From JAPYTY01 sp036338435 (GTDB lineage: Bacteria > Acidobacteriota > UBA6911 > RPQK01 > JADFOI01), in the NCBI GenBank assembly GCA_036338435.1, contig JAYZCG010000007.1, positions 1 to 34,208 on the forward strand: a stretch of 34,208 bases of DNA, written 5' to 3'. The notes below the pieces were generated by a model. The model was given only the letters and a program-made list of their open reading frames with translations. It made no database searches and was not told the origin of the DNA. Of the stretch, positions 24,865 through 32,539 are shown piece by piece. Every line of letters starts with the position of its first letter. Position 1 is the stretch's first letter. The translations under genes were made by a program, and so were the position numbers.

Positions 24865-26613
24865 ATGTCAAATTCAAGACCATTTCCAGACATCAGTCAG
24901 GCTGTGCATTTGGAGCGTCGGCGTTTTCTGGCCTACTTTTCAGGGGTAGGACTCACATCTACTTTGTTTCCTGGCATTTTGTGGGCCCATATGCAGCAAG
25001 AGCAATCTTCAAGGGTGACAGCAGAGATGATACGTGGGGCCGAACAGCTTTCCGGTGTAGAGTTCACTCCGGAGGAAAGAGAAGAAATGGTTCAAGCTGT
25101 GAACCAGAATCTGGAGCGGTACGATGAGATGAGAAAGACACCTCTGTCGAATGGTGATTGGCCGGCTCTCCAATTTAATCCGGCCCTTCCCGGAATGCAT
25201 TTTAGCAACGAAAAGAGTGCATTGCAGAGGAGTAATCCAGGTCAGGTGGATGTTCCTGCCAACCTGGAAGAGGTGGCCTTCTGGCCGGTGACTCGACTGT
25301 CCCGGCTCGTGGAATCCCGGAAAATCACTTCTCTTGAGCTGACTAATATGTATCTAAGGCGACTCAAGCGTTACGACCCGAAGTTGGAATGCGTGATTAC
25401 GTTGACCGAGGATTTGGCCATGATGCAGGCCCATAGAGCAGATCAAGAGATTGCCATGGGTCGGTACCGAGGACCTCTCCACGGGATACCATGGGGAGTG
25501 AAGGATCTTCTGGCAACCAAGGAGTATCCTACCACCTGGGGAGCCGAACCGTATAAGGATCAGAAATTTGATTTTGATGCCACGATTGTAGAGCGGTTAG
25601 AAGGGGCAGGTGCGGTTTTAGTGGCCAAGTTAGCGACAGGGGCACTAGCTTCCGGGGACACCTGGTTTGGAGGTCGAACCGTAACTCCCTGGAACACTCA
25701 GATGGGGACCCGTGGGTCCTCCGCAGGACCGGGAGCAGCCACGGCGGCTGGACTCGTTGGATTTTCGATCGGTACCGAAACTAGAGGATCAATCATTTTC
25801 CCCTCCACCCGTTGTGGATTAAGTGGGCTAAGACCTACCTTTGGACGGGTGAGCCGCTACGGAGTGATGGCCATTAGTTTTAGCATGGACAAGGCTGGGC
25901 CGATGTGTCGCAGCGTGGAGGACTGTGCGCTGGTTTTCGACGTTATTGAAGGCCCAGATGATCGTGATTTGGCGGTAGTAGATTTGCCTTTTAATTGGGA
26001 CTCTAATCGGGATATAAGGCAGTTGCGAGTTGGCTATATAAAAAGTGCTTTTGAGGCGGATCAGGCTAGTGAGAAGGGCAAGGCGAACGGTCTAGCTACA
26101 CTTGAAAAACTGCGTGTGTTGGGCCTTGACCTAATTCCAGTCGAGTTCCCCGACTATCCGGTTGATGTACATCGGGTGCTCCTCTATGCAGAAGCAACCG
26201 CAGCTTTTGATGAACTCAATCGAAGTGGTAGAGATAAGCTTTTGAAACGTCCCAATTGGGCACAGCGGTTCCGTATGGCTAGAACCATTCCAGCTGTAGA
26301 GTACATTCAAGCGGATCGCCATCGCCTTTTACTCATGAAGGAAATGAACGAATTGTTTTCTCGGGTGGACATTGTCGTGGTGCCCCCCAGTGAGCCGGGA
26401 ACACCCACCGGAAGCCCGCTGGGTCGCAACACGCCACTAACCAACTTGACAGGACATCCCTGTGTAGTGGTTCCTAATGGTTTTGTTGAAGATGGAACTC
26501 CTAGTAGTATGACCTTCGTCGGAAAGCTATACGCCGAAGCAGAAATACTAGCTTTGGCTAAGTTTTACCAGGATGCTACAGGCTTTCATTTACAGCATCC
26601 GGTGTTGGATTAA
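24865..26613 (+). CDS. Exported amidase (amidase signature family) with Tat-type signal
   Basis: A 582-residue amidase-signature hydrolase. The N-terminus has a twin-arginine-like motif (RRRFLAYF, 18-25) before a hydrophobic stretch, predicting folded export. A linker follows at about 45-140, then the catalytic domain. The Ser-cisSer-Lys triad is visible: Lys213 (GIPWGVKDLL), Ser285/Ser286 (TRGSSAGPG) and nucleophile Ser309 (GTETRGSIIFPS). Two usually invariant glycine-rich stretches are altered: GSSAGPG for GGSSGGSA-like, and TRGS for TGGS. These may reshape the oxyanion hole. A purine-rich AAGGAAGG site precedes ATG 24865. It lies 27 bases behind bioA and may be read through from the bio operon. 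The amide substrate is unknown. Confidence 0.87.
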   Translation: MSNSRPFPDISQAVHLERRRFLAYFSGVGLTSTLFPGILWAHMQQEQSSRVTAEMIRGAEQLSGVEFTPEEREEMVQAVNQNLERYDEMRKTPLSNGDWPALQFNPALPGMHFSNEKSALQRSNPGQVDVPANLEEVAFWPVTRLSRLVESRKITSLELTNMYLRRLKRYDPKLECVITLTEDLAMMQAHRADQEIAMGRYRGPLHGIPWGVKDLLATKEYPTTWGAEPYKDQKFDFDATIVERLEGAGAVLVAKLATGALASGDTWFGGRTVTPWNTQMGTRGSSAGPGAATAAGLVGFSIGTETRGSIIFPSTRCGLSGLRPTFGRVSRYGVMAISFSMDKAGPMCRSVEDCALVFDVIEGPDDRDLAVVDLPFNWDSNRDIRQLRVGYIKSAFEADQASEKGKANGLATLEKLRVLGLDLIPVEFPDYPVDVHRVLLYAEATAAFDELNRSGRDKLLKRPNWAQRFRMARTIPAVEYIQADRHRLLLMKEMNELFSRVDIVVVPPSEPGTPTGSPLGRNTPLTNLTGHPCVVVPNGFVEDGTPSSMTFVGKLYAEAEILALAKFYQDATGFHLQHPVLD

Positions 26614-26614
26614 A

Positions 26615-26626
26615 ACAAGATCTTGT
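26615..26626. repeat. 12-bp palindrome after the amidase gene
   Basis: ACAAGATCTTGT is a perfect palindrome just past the amidase stop, followed by a T-rich stretch on the plus strand. With no loop it would make a poor terminator hairpin; a protein-binding site is equally possible. Confidence 0.25.
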
Positions 26627-26697
26627 AGTATTTTCTTGACTTGCACTTGCCAATTTTCAGGTGTCGTTAGTAGACAGAAATTCCGTACATTTTCAAA

Positions 26698-26726
26698 TTG
26701 ACATTTTCTAATACAGTAGCTAGACT
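26698..26726 (+). promoter_or_regulatory. Promoter of the FecA-like receptor gene
   Basis: A perfect TTGACA (26698-26703) is followed after 17 bases by TAGACT (26721-26726). Transcription would start near 26733, about ten bases before the Fur-box-like palindrome. Confidence 0.65.
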
Positions 26727-26742
26727 GCGCCTAAATTGAAAT

Positions 26743-26757
26743 TGAAAATCGTTTTCA
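26743..26757. promoter_or_regulatory. Fur-box-like operator
   Basis: TGAAAATCGTTTTCA fits the 7-1-7 Fur consensus TGATAATNATTATCA, with arms complementary at six of seven pairs. It lies just downstream of the predicted transcription start of an iron-type TonB receptor, a position where Fur with iron would block transcription. Fur itself is not in the window. Confidence 0.65.
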
Positions 26758-26794
26758 TTTAGGATTTATCTTAAAGTGTCCAGTAAGTAAAATA

Positions 26795-29311
26795 GTGAAT
26801 TTAATGAATTGGCCGCGTATTTTCTCTTCAAAGTGGCTTGGTAGGTTTCGGATCTTTGTTGTCTTTCTAGTGTTGATCACCACAGCTACGGTTGTCGGTT
26901 ACACTGCAACTGGCACTAGTTCAATTTCCATTCGCATATTCGATGCAAGAGGTGGTGTCATGCAGAAGGTCAAGGTCACCTTGAAAGATCAGGAAACGGG
27001 GGCCCAACACACTGCAGTCACAAACGAGTTGGGAGTCCATAGTTTTGAAAACCTGCGTTCTGCGTCCTACCATTTGAGTGCTGAGAAGAAGAACTTTGAA
27101 AGTGCTGTCCAGGAGATCCACCTTTCTACCGATGAAGATTTACCGATCGAGTTAACTCTTTCTCTGGATCCACGTTCCGTTATTAGTGACCGAGTGATGG
27201 TTGTTGGAAGTTTGTCAAATCAAAAGGAAATTCCGGGATCGTCACATTACATTGACCCATTACAGTTGAGTCGTCAGAAACTGGCTTTCGATGATATTCA
27301 CGCAGTCCTACAGCAAGTTCCGGGGGTCAACGTTCAGGGGGAGGATGGATATGGTCTTCGGCCCAATATAGGTATGCGTGGTAGTAGTTCCGAACGGAGT
27401 TCCAAAATCACCCTCATGGAGGATGGAGTCCTTATTGCTCCTGCCCCCTATGCTGCACCATCAGCCTATTATTTCCCGGTTACAGGGCGCATGGAGGCTA
27501 TCGAGGTACGCAAGGGATCGAGTCAAATTAAGTACGGTCCCCGAACCACTGGAGGTGTTTTAAATCTGATCTCCACGAGTATCCCGAGGGAATTTAGTCT
27601 AGAAGGAGATGCAGTTCTGGGAGTCGACAACACCAGAAAAGTTCATCTTAATGTCGGGGATGCGTATAAGAATTTTGCCTGGGTTGCTGAGACCTATCAA
27701 ATGGCAACTGATGGATTCAAAGAATTGAAAGGGGGAGATTCTACCGGGTTTAGTATAGGGGACTATTTGGCCAAGTTTCGACTCCACAGTGATGCCGATG
27801 ACCCTATTTACCAGGAGTTGGAGGTGAAGCTGGGAAAGACAAATCAGACTTCAAACGAGACCTACTTGGGTTTGACGGATGCCGACTTCGACGAGAGTCC
27901 ACTCCGGCGTTACAGTGGATCCCAGGAGGACATATTCAATTCCAATCATGAGCAATACCAGGCGCGTTACTTTGTGGTACCTACCAAAAACTTAGATGTG
28001 ACTACTACTGTCTATCGTAATAATTTCCACCGAAATTGGTACAAACTGCAAAGTGTATCGGGGGCGAGCATTTCAAAGATCTTAGGTAATGCAGAGCGAT
28101 ATTCTGCCGCATTGGATATTGCTCGAGGAGCCGACAGCTCTCCTGACGCACTGGCTGTACGAGCTAATAATCGCAACTACTATTCTCAGGGCGTTCAGAC
28201 TGTTCTGGCTCTTCACTTTGACGGAGGAGGATTCCAAAACAACGTTGATTTAGGCCTGCGCTACCATGAGGACCAGGAGGCACGACTTCAGCATGAGGAC
28301 AAGTTTCAAATGGTGAATGGCAATATGATCCTTACCTCTAAGGGATCACCCGGAAGTCAGTCTAATCGCATCTCCGAAGCGACGGCCTGGGCGTTCCATA
28401 TGCAAGATCGGATCAAGTGGGGCCGATGGACTTTTGGTCCCGGTTTCAGATACGAAAAGATTAAGCTTTCGAGGTTTGATTTCTCTGGCAGTGACTTACA
28501 GAGACAGAATCCCACCAAGATTAGAACGAATAGTATCGACGTTTTTGTTCCTGGTATGGGAATCTCTTTCCAACTTAACTCTGCCTTAGGCTTCCTGGGC
28601 GGTGTCCACAAGGGATTTTCCCCCCCAGGACCAGGTTCTAAGGAGGATACGGAGTCGGAGAAAAGTCTTAATTATGAATTGGGATTCCGTTTCCAAAACC
28701 GGGGAGTAGGCCTTGAAATGATAGGTTTTGCAAATGACTATGACAACTTGTTGGGAGCCGACACAATGTCAGCCGGAGGCTCAGGTCAGGGAGATCTTTT
28801 TAACGGAGGAGAAGTTCTTGTCAGGGGTTTGGAAGTAGCCAGCTCGTTTGATCTAGGTCATGCTATGCAGTCTAGTGTCCAACTGCCGGTCCGCTTCGCC
28901 TATACTTTTACTGCAGGTCACTTCGGTAGTACCTTTGCCAGTCAGTTTAAGCCTTGGGGTCAAGTTGTTGCTGGGGATGAAATTCCCTACCTTCCGCGGC
29001 ATCAGTTCCATGCTTCCCTGGGTTTGGAAAAGGATTCCTGGCGGCTTGAATTGGATGCCACCGCAATCAGTAAAACGCGTACTTCTGCCGGTAAAGGATT
29101 CATCCCATCAGTGGAGGCTACCGATCAACATTTGGTACTCAATTTTTCTGGAGAGTATGACTTAATGTCTGAGAATCAAGGAGTTTCTCTTTTTCTGACT
29201 GTTCGTAATCTGGCCAATAAGACGTATATTGTGGCTCGCCGTCCCGCCGGAGTTCGTCCTGGATTACCACGTGCTTTTGTAGGTGGTATTAGATTTCGAT
29301 TAGGGCGTTGA
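26795..29311 (+). CDS. FecA-like TonB-dependent siderophore/iron-chelate receptor
   Basis: An 838-residue outer-membrane receptor. It has a signal/anchor segment at about 19-37 and a carboxypeptidase-regulatory-like sandwich at about 43-125 (IRIFDARGGVMQKVKVTLKD). A TonB-box-like RVMVVG follows near 133, then a plug whose LRPNIGMRGSSSERSSKITL and MEDGVLIAPAPYAAPSAYYF stretch (188-226) is characteristic of FecA-type ferric citrate/siderophore receptors. A barrel of about 550 residues ends NKTYIVARRPAGVRPGLPRAFVGGIRF, as usual for the family. GTG 26795 is the longest start; ATG 26804 is possible, and neither has a strong ribosome site. The Fur-like operator upstream supports iron uptake. The FecR-interacting signalling domain of true FecA is replaced by the regulatory-like sandwich, and no fecIR genes flank it. 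Confidence 0.9.
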   Translation: MNLMNWPRIFSSKWLGRFRIFVVFLVLITTATVVGYTATGTSSISIRIFDARGGVMQKVKVTLKDQETGAQHTAVTNELGVHSFENLRSASYHLSAEKKNFESAVQEIHLSTDEDLPIELTLSLDPRSVISDRVMVVGSLSNQKEIPGSSHYIDPLQLSRQKLAFDDIHAVLQQVPGVNVQGEDGYGLRPNIGMRGSSSERSSKITLMEDGVLIAPAPYAAPSAYYFPVTGRMEAIEVRKGSSQIKYGPRTTGGVLNLISTSIPREFSLEGDAVLGVDNTRKVHLNVGDAYKNFAWVAETYQMATDGFKELKGGDSTGFSIGDYLAKFRLHSDADDPIYQELEVKLGKTNQTSNETYLGLTDADFDESPLRRYSGSQEDIFNSNHEQYQARYFVVPTKNLDVTTTVYRNNFHRNWYKLQSVSGASISKILGNAERYSAALDIARGADSSPDALAVRANNRNYYSQGVQTVLALHFDGGGFQNNVDLGLRYHEDQEARLQHEDKFQMVNGNMILTSKGSPGSQSNRISEATAWAFHMQDRIKWGRWTFGPGFRYEKIKLSRFDFSGSDLQRQNPTKIRTNSIDVFVPGMGISFQLNSALGFLGGVHKGFSPPGPGSKEDTESEKSLNYELGFRFQNRGVGLEMIGFANDYDNLLGADTMSAGGSGQGDLFNGGEVLVRGLEVASSFDLGHAMQSSVQLPVRFAYTFTAGHFGSTFASQFKPWGQVVAGDEIPYLPRHQFHASLGLEKDSWRLELDATAISKTRTSAGKGFIPSVEATDQHLVLNFSGEYDLMSENQGVSLFLTVRNLANKTYIVARRPAGVRPGLPRAFVGGIRFRLGR

Positions 29312-29360
29312 ATTCCTATTCCGACCAAGGCATCTTCCCAGGCGCCTAATACCCTTCTGT

Positions 29361-29389
29361 TTGACCCATTTCTGACAACGAAATACAAT
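29361..29389 (+). promoter_or_regulatory. Promoter of the LVIVD-repeat protein gene
   Basis: TTGACC (29361-29366) and TACAAT (29384-29389) are 17 bases apart, five of six matches each. The predicted start near 29396 precedes the GGGAGG ribosome site at 29417-29422, so the gene need not rely on the receptor's transcript. Confidence 0.65.
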
Positions 29390-29430
29390 TCGAGTCCGAG
29401 GACGAAAAGCGCAGCTGGGAGGTTGGTGAA

Positions 29431-30834
29431 TTGACACAATTTAAAATAGCGAACTTGGCTCTTTGTAGTCTTTGCTGTGTTCTGGGGATGTCATGGGAAC
29501 TCTTATCCCAAGGTCTTAGTGGAACAGGTCGTGGTCCGGAGTTGGTGTTCACCGAGCAGTACGCGACTAAGAACGTTACGTTAGTGGGGAAACTGTCACT
29601 CGAAGGTGAAGTTTTGAAACTTGACCTGCAGAGAGTCGGAAACAAGGTCTATTTGTATGGTGCGGGAATCAAGGGCGGACCAGATGTCATCATGGATGTC
29701 ACCGACCCTACCCACATGAAGGTTGTCAATACTATCCCTATGCCAGATAACGGCACGGGGGGTCAGATCCAAGTAGCTGACAATCTGCTAGTGCGTAGTG
29801 AAAATGATTTGAATAGAACTGGTCCGATCGCCGAGCGTCGTGGCATTGCGATTTACGATGTGAGCGATCCCCTAAAGGTTCGCTATCTGTCTAACATTAG
29901 CTATGAGACGGTACATCGTGGGTATTACCCTGGAGGCAGGTATATTCATGGGACGGCTCAGCCAAAGGGGTTTAAGGGTAATATTTATGTAATTATAGAC
30001 ATACAGGACCCTAGAAGTCCCAGGGAGATTGGACGTTGGTGGATGGAAGGTCAAGCTGCGGGCGAAACACCATCCTGGAATCCACGCGGTGTGGCTGGCA
30101 GGCTCCATGGTCCTGCTTATCCAGTTGGAGATCGAGCCTATTTGTCCTATTACAATGCCATGGTTATTTTGGATATTTCTGATCTAAGCCAGCCACGTCA
30201 GATAAGCAAACTAGTCTTCTCACCCCCATTCAATGTAGGGATTCCCGTTCATACGGTTTTCCCTCTCTTGGATCGCCAGCTGGCCTTTGTGGCGGGCGAA
30301 GCAACAGGGCAAGAGTGTCGGGGAGAAATGCCGATGGCTTGGATGGTGGATTTGCGAGATGAGGGGAATCCGCTTCCCATTTCAACCTTTCCTATTCCTA
30401 CTCCTCCTTCCGAGTATCCTTTCCGGGACTTCTGTGCCAAATTATTACCTGAATCCGTTGCCTCAAGAATTACAGATATGATTGCTCCTGCCCGACCCAG
30501 CGACTGGCGTTTTGGACCTCACAACATACAGCATGTTCCTAGATGGGGAAGGATGCGTTCAGATATTATTTACCTAACTTACTTCGTGGCGGGTCTTCGC
30601 ATTTTTGATATCAGCAACCCATTTGCTCCTCGCGAGGTGGGCTATTTCATTGCACCAGACAGCCTTGCGGATGGACCTGTTAAGTTTCACGATCTAATGG
30701 TGGATCATGATAGTGGCATTATCTACGTGAATGATCAACGGGCTAAGGCGGAGCGGAGCGACATCTATGCATTGCAAACAAGTGTCGACGATGTGATGCA
30801 GATTGATCCACCACCTCAAGACACGGGACGATGA
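29431..30834 (+). CDS. Secreted LVIVD-repeat beta-propeller protein
   Basis: A 467-residue protein with a likely signal peptide (ALCSLCCVLGMSWELLSQG). TTG 29431 is well supported by a GGGAGG site 8 bases upstream. At least four LVIVD-type repeats are visible: IAIYDVSDPLKVRYL, IYVIIDIQDPRSPREIG, AMVILDISDLSQPRQIS and LRIFDISNPFAPREVG. They are spaced as blades of a beta-propeller. Conserved-looking histidines (YIHGTAQ, RLHGPAYP, PVHTVFP, FGPHNIQHVPR, KFHDLMV) lie at blade edges and could bind a metal at the propeller face. No enzymatic function is established for LVIVD proteins. It lies between an iron receptor and a nitrilase-type hydrolase. Confidence 0.8.
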   Translation: MTQFKIANLALCSLCCVLGMSWELLSQGLSGTGRGPELVFTEQYATKNVTLVGKLSLEGEVLKLDLQRVGNKVYLYGAGIKGGPDVIMDVTDPTHMKVVNTIPMPDNGTGGQIQVADNLLVRSENDLNRTGPIAERRGIAIYDVSDPLKVRYLSNISYETVHRGYYPGGRYIHGTAQPKGFKGNIYVIIDIQDPRSPREIGRWWMEGQAAGETPSWNPRGVAGRLHGPAYPVGDRAYLSYYNAMVILDISDLSQPRQISKLVFSPPFNVGIPVHTVFPLLDRQLAFVAGEATGQECRGEMPMAWMVDLRDEGNPLPISTFPIPTPPSEYPFRDFCAKLLPESVASRITDMIAPARPSDWRFGPHNIQHVPRWGRMRSDIIYLTYFVAGLRIFDISNPFAPREVGYFIAPDSLADGPVKFHDLMVDHDSGIIYVNDQRAKAERSDIYALQTSVDDVMQIDPPPQDTGR

Positions 30835-30952
30835 CGGACAATTCATTAAAGCACTTATTCCTGAGTCGTACTCTAATCCGCCTAGCGCATCATACAAATC
30901 ATGAGATTCGGAACTCTGTATTATATTCTTGTTGTCTCCTTGTATTCTCTGA

Positions 30953-30958
30953 GATAAT
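30953..30958 (+). promoter_or_regulatory. Possible -10 box upstream of the nitrilase-family gene
   Basis: GATAAT matches the -10 consensus at five of six bases. A poor TTGTTG -35 candidate lies 18 bases upstream. It would start a transcript near 30965, just ahead of the short coupled ORF. It is weak on its own. Confidence 0.3.
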
Positions 30959-30989
30959 GGGTGCTATAGTCAAAAGAGAGGAAAGCGCC

Positions 30990-31055
30990 ATGGAGAATAC
31001 GTTACGGGTAGGCGGTTGGTTCGAGTTGACTCATCTTGAAAGGAGTTTTCAGTGA
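30990..31055 (+). CDS. Possible 21-codon upstream ORF coupled to the nitrilase-family gene
   Basis: An AGAGG ribosome-like site precedes ATG 30990 at a normal distance. The 21-residue peptide ends at TGA 31053-31055, overlapping the GTG start of the hydrolase gene as GTGA. The peptide resembles nothing I know. The geometry is that of a translational coupler or leader peptide, but a short ORF like this can arise by chance. The frame is open further upstream, to an ATG at 30831 that overlaps the previous stop codon. Confidence 0.3.
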   Translation: MENTLRVGGWFELTHLERSFQ

Positions 31056-32182
31056 TAGAGCCATATACAGCTCTGTGTATTCAAAACACTAATTTTTGTG
31101 TCAGAACACAAGAGGACATCCAGAAAAATCTAGACCTAATCTGTGAAGTAATCGATCATTCCCACTACACCAAAATCGAGTATCCTGTGCGACTCATTTG
31201 CATTCCAGAAGCTGGAATTCAGTCGTTTGTTGATTCTCAAATGGATTGGGAACACACTGAAGCCGCCCGAAAACTCTTCAATACAACCGTACCCGGACCG
31301 GAGACTGAGGTCCTTTCTAAGAAGGCTAGAGAACTCGGAGCTTACATCTGCGGTCAGCTTCGGGCAAAGGAACCCGAGATTAGCGAGGAACTATACTTCA
31401 ATATTGGATATGTCATTGATCCCCATGGCGAGATCATAATGAAACACCACAAACTTCAGGTGTTTGCCCCTGAACGTTCTTGTACTCCCCACGACGTCTG
31501 GGACACTTGGGTGAAGAAGTACGGTAGTGGATTGGATGCCTTCTATCCTGTTGCTCGGACTGAGATCGGGAATATCGGTGCCTGCATTTGTATGGAGACA
31601 AGCTATCCAGAGACCTCTCGTGGTTTAGCTGTTAATGGGGCAGAGATTATCTACGCACCCACGTACATCGAGCCTTATTACAGTCGAGGTTGGCATGAGT
31701 TACAACTTCGTGCCCGTGCCCTGGACAACAGTTGTTTCGTGGTAGCCCCCAACAGTGGCGATTGGTACATGACTCCTGAGTCGAAGGTTCCTACTGCCAT
31801 TCACGGAGGTAACAGTCTAATCATCGACTATCAGGGGCAAGTGCTGACACATACCACTACTCATGGAACCAGCTATTGCAGTGCTATTATTGATATTGAG
31901 TCACTTCGATACTGGCGTGAAACCACAATGTTCGGGAGTTGGCTAAAAGATCTGCGGACTGAACAGTATAAGATAATTTACGAGGACCCGATCTTCCCGA
32001 AAAACCTTTGGATCAATCCTCCTGAAGGCTACGGGAAGACTGCAGGCCGCATGGCCGTTTTGCGGGAAAGTGCAAAGAGATTGCGTGATCGTGGGACATA
32101 TGTTCCCAGCCTTTATACTGAACTCAAGGAGAGGGAAGTCCATGAGGCTCAAACCGCCACTGATAGTGAGACCGAAGAATAA
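31052..32182 (+). CDS. Nitrilase-superfamily carbon-nitrogen hydrolase
   Basis: A 376-residue cytoplasmic enzyme (no signal) that hydrolyses a non-peptide C-N bond. The Glu-Lys-Cys triad is clear: Glu53 (LICIPEAGI), Lys134 (KHHKLQVFAPER) and nucleophile Cys179 (GACICMETSYPE). The context resembles the nitrilase/amidase branches of the superfamily, but Met follows the cysteine where nitrilases usually have Trp, so the substrate class is open. The C-terminal 80 residues extend beyond the core, with a highly charged tail. GTG 31052 is fixed by AGGAG six bases upstream. A small membrane protein and an SSS symporter follow on the same strand within 42 bases, suggesting that the symporter brings in the substrate. 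Confidence 0.87.
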   Translation: MIEPYTALCIQNTNFCVRTQEDIQKNLDLICEVIDHSHYTKIEYPVRLICIPEAGIQSFVDSQMDWEHTEAARKLFNTTVPGPETEVLSKKARELGAYICGQLRAKEPEISEELYFNIGYVIDPHGEIIMKHHKLQVFAPERSCTPHDVWDTWVKKYGSGLDAFYPVARTEIGNIGACICMETSYPETSRGLAVNGAEIIYAPTYIEPYYSRGWHELQLRARALDNSCFVVAPNSGDWYMTPESKVPTAIHGGNSLIIDYQGQVLTHTTTHGTSYCSAIIDIESLRYWRETTMFGSWLKDLRTEQYKIIYEDPIFPKNLWINPPEGYGKTAGRMAVLRESAKRLRDRGTYVPSLYTELKEREVHEAQTATDSETEE

Positions 32183-32224
32183 AGAGGTAGTGCTTGCTCC
32201 TAAGTTTTACGAGGTATTTGGCTT

Positions 32225-32539
32225 ATGAATTGGAATGAAGACTGGTTAAAAACAAATCGTCCCCCGGCATCGGAACATCCCAAGAAGTACACCTTAATCC
32301 CCAGTGGTTCCGGTAGGATCGCTTTCATCTATTTTGTTACTCTCATCGCTTTGGACTACCTAGCCTTAACGTTGTTTGGTGGACTTCCCATTGTCATTGC
32401 TGGAATGCCTTTATTGATTTGGATCACTGTGGTTTTTGCGATTTTGACTATTGCGGGGATACTATGGTTCTCCTCCCGAAACAGTGATAATCCCGGAGAA
32501 TCCGAGTACACTTCACGTCCTCATGAGGAACAACCATGA
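32225..32539 (+). CDS. Small two-helix membrane protein, probable SSS-symporter partner (DUF3311-like)
   Basis: A 104-residue protein with a soluble N-terminus of about 30 residues. Two transmembrane helices follow, at about 34-50 and 54-82 (IAFIYFVTLIALDYLALTLF; PLLIWITVVFAILTIAGILW), then a charged tail. Its stop overlaps the symporter ATG by four bases (ATGA). Small two-helix proteins of the DUF3311/DUF485/YhdT type are regularly encoded just before sodium:solute symporters. I assign this one mainly from that position and its topology. The exact family is unsure. Confidence 0.72.
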   Translation: MNWNEDWLKTNRPPASEHPKKYTLIPSGSGRIAFIYFVTLIALDYLALTLFGGLPIVIAGMPLLIWITVVFAILTIAGILWFSSRNSDNPGESEYTSRPHEEQP

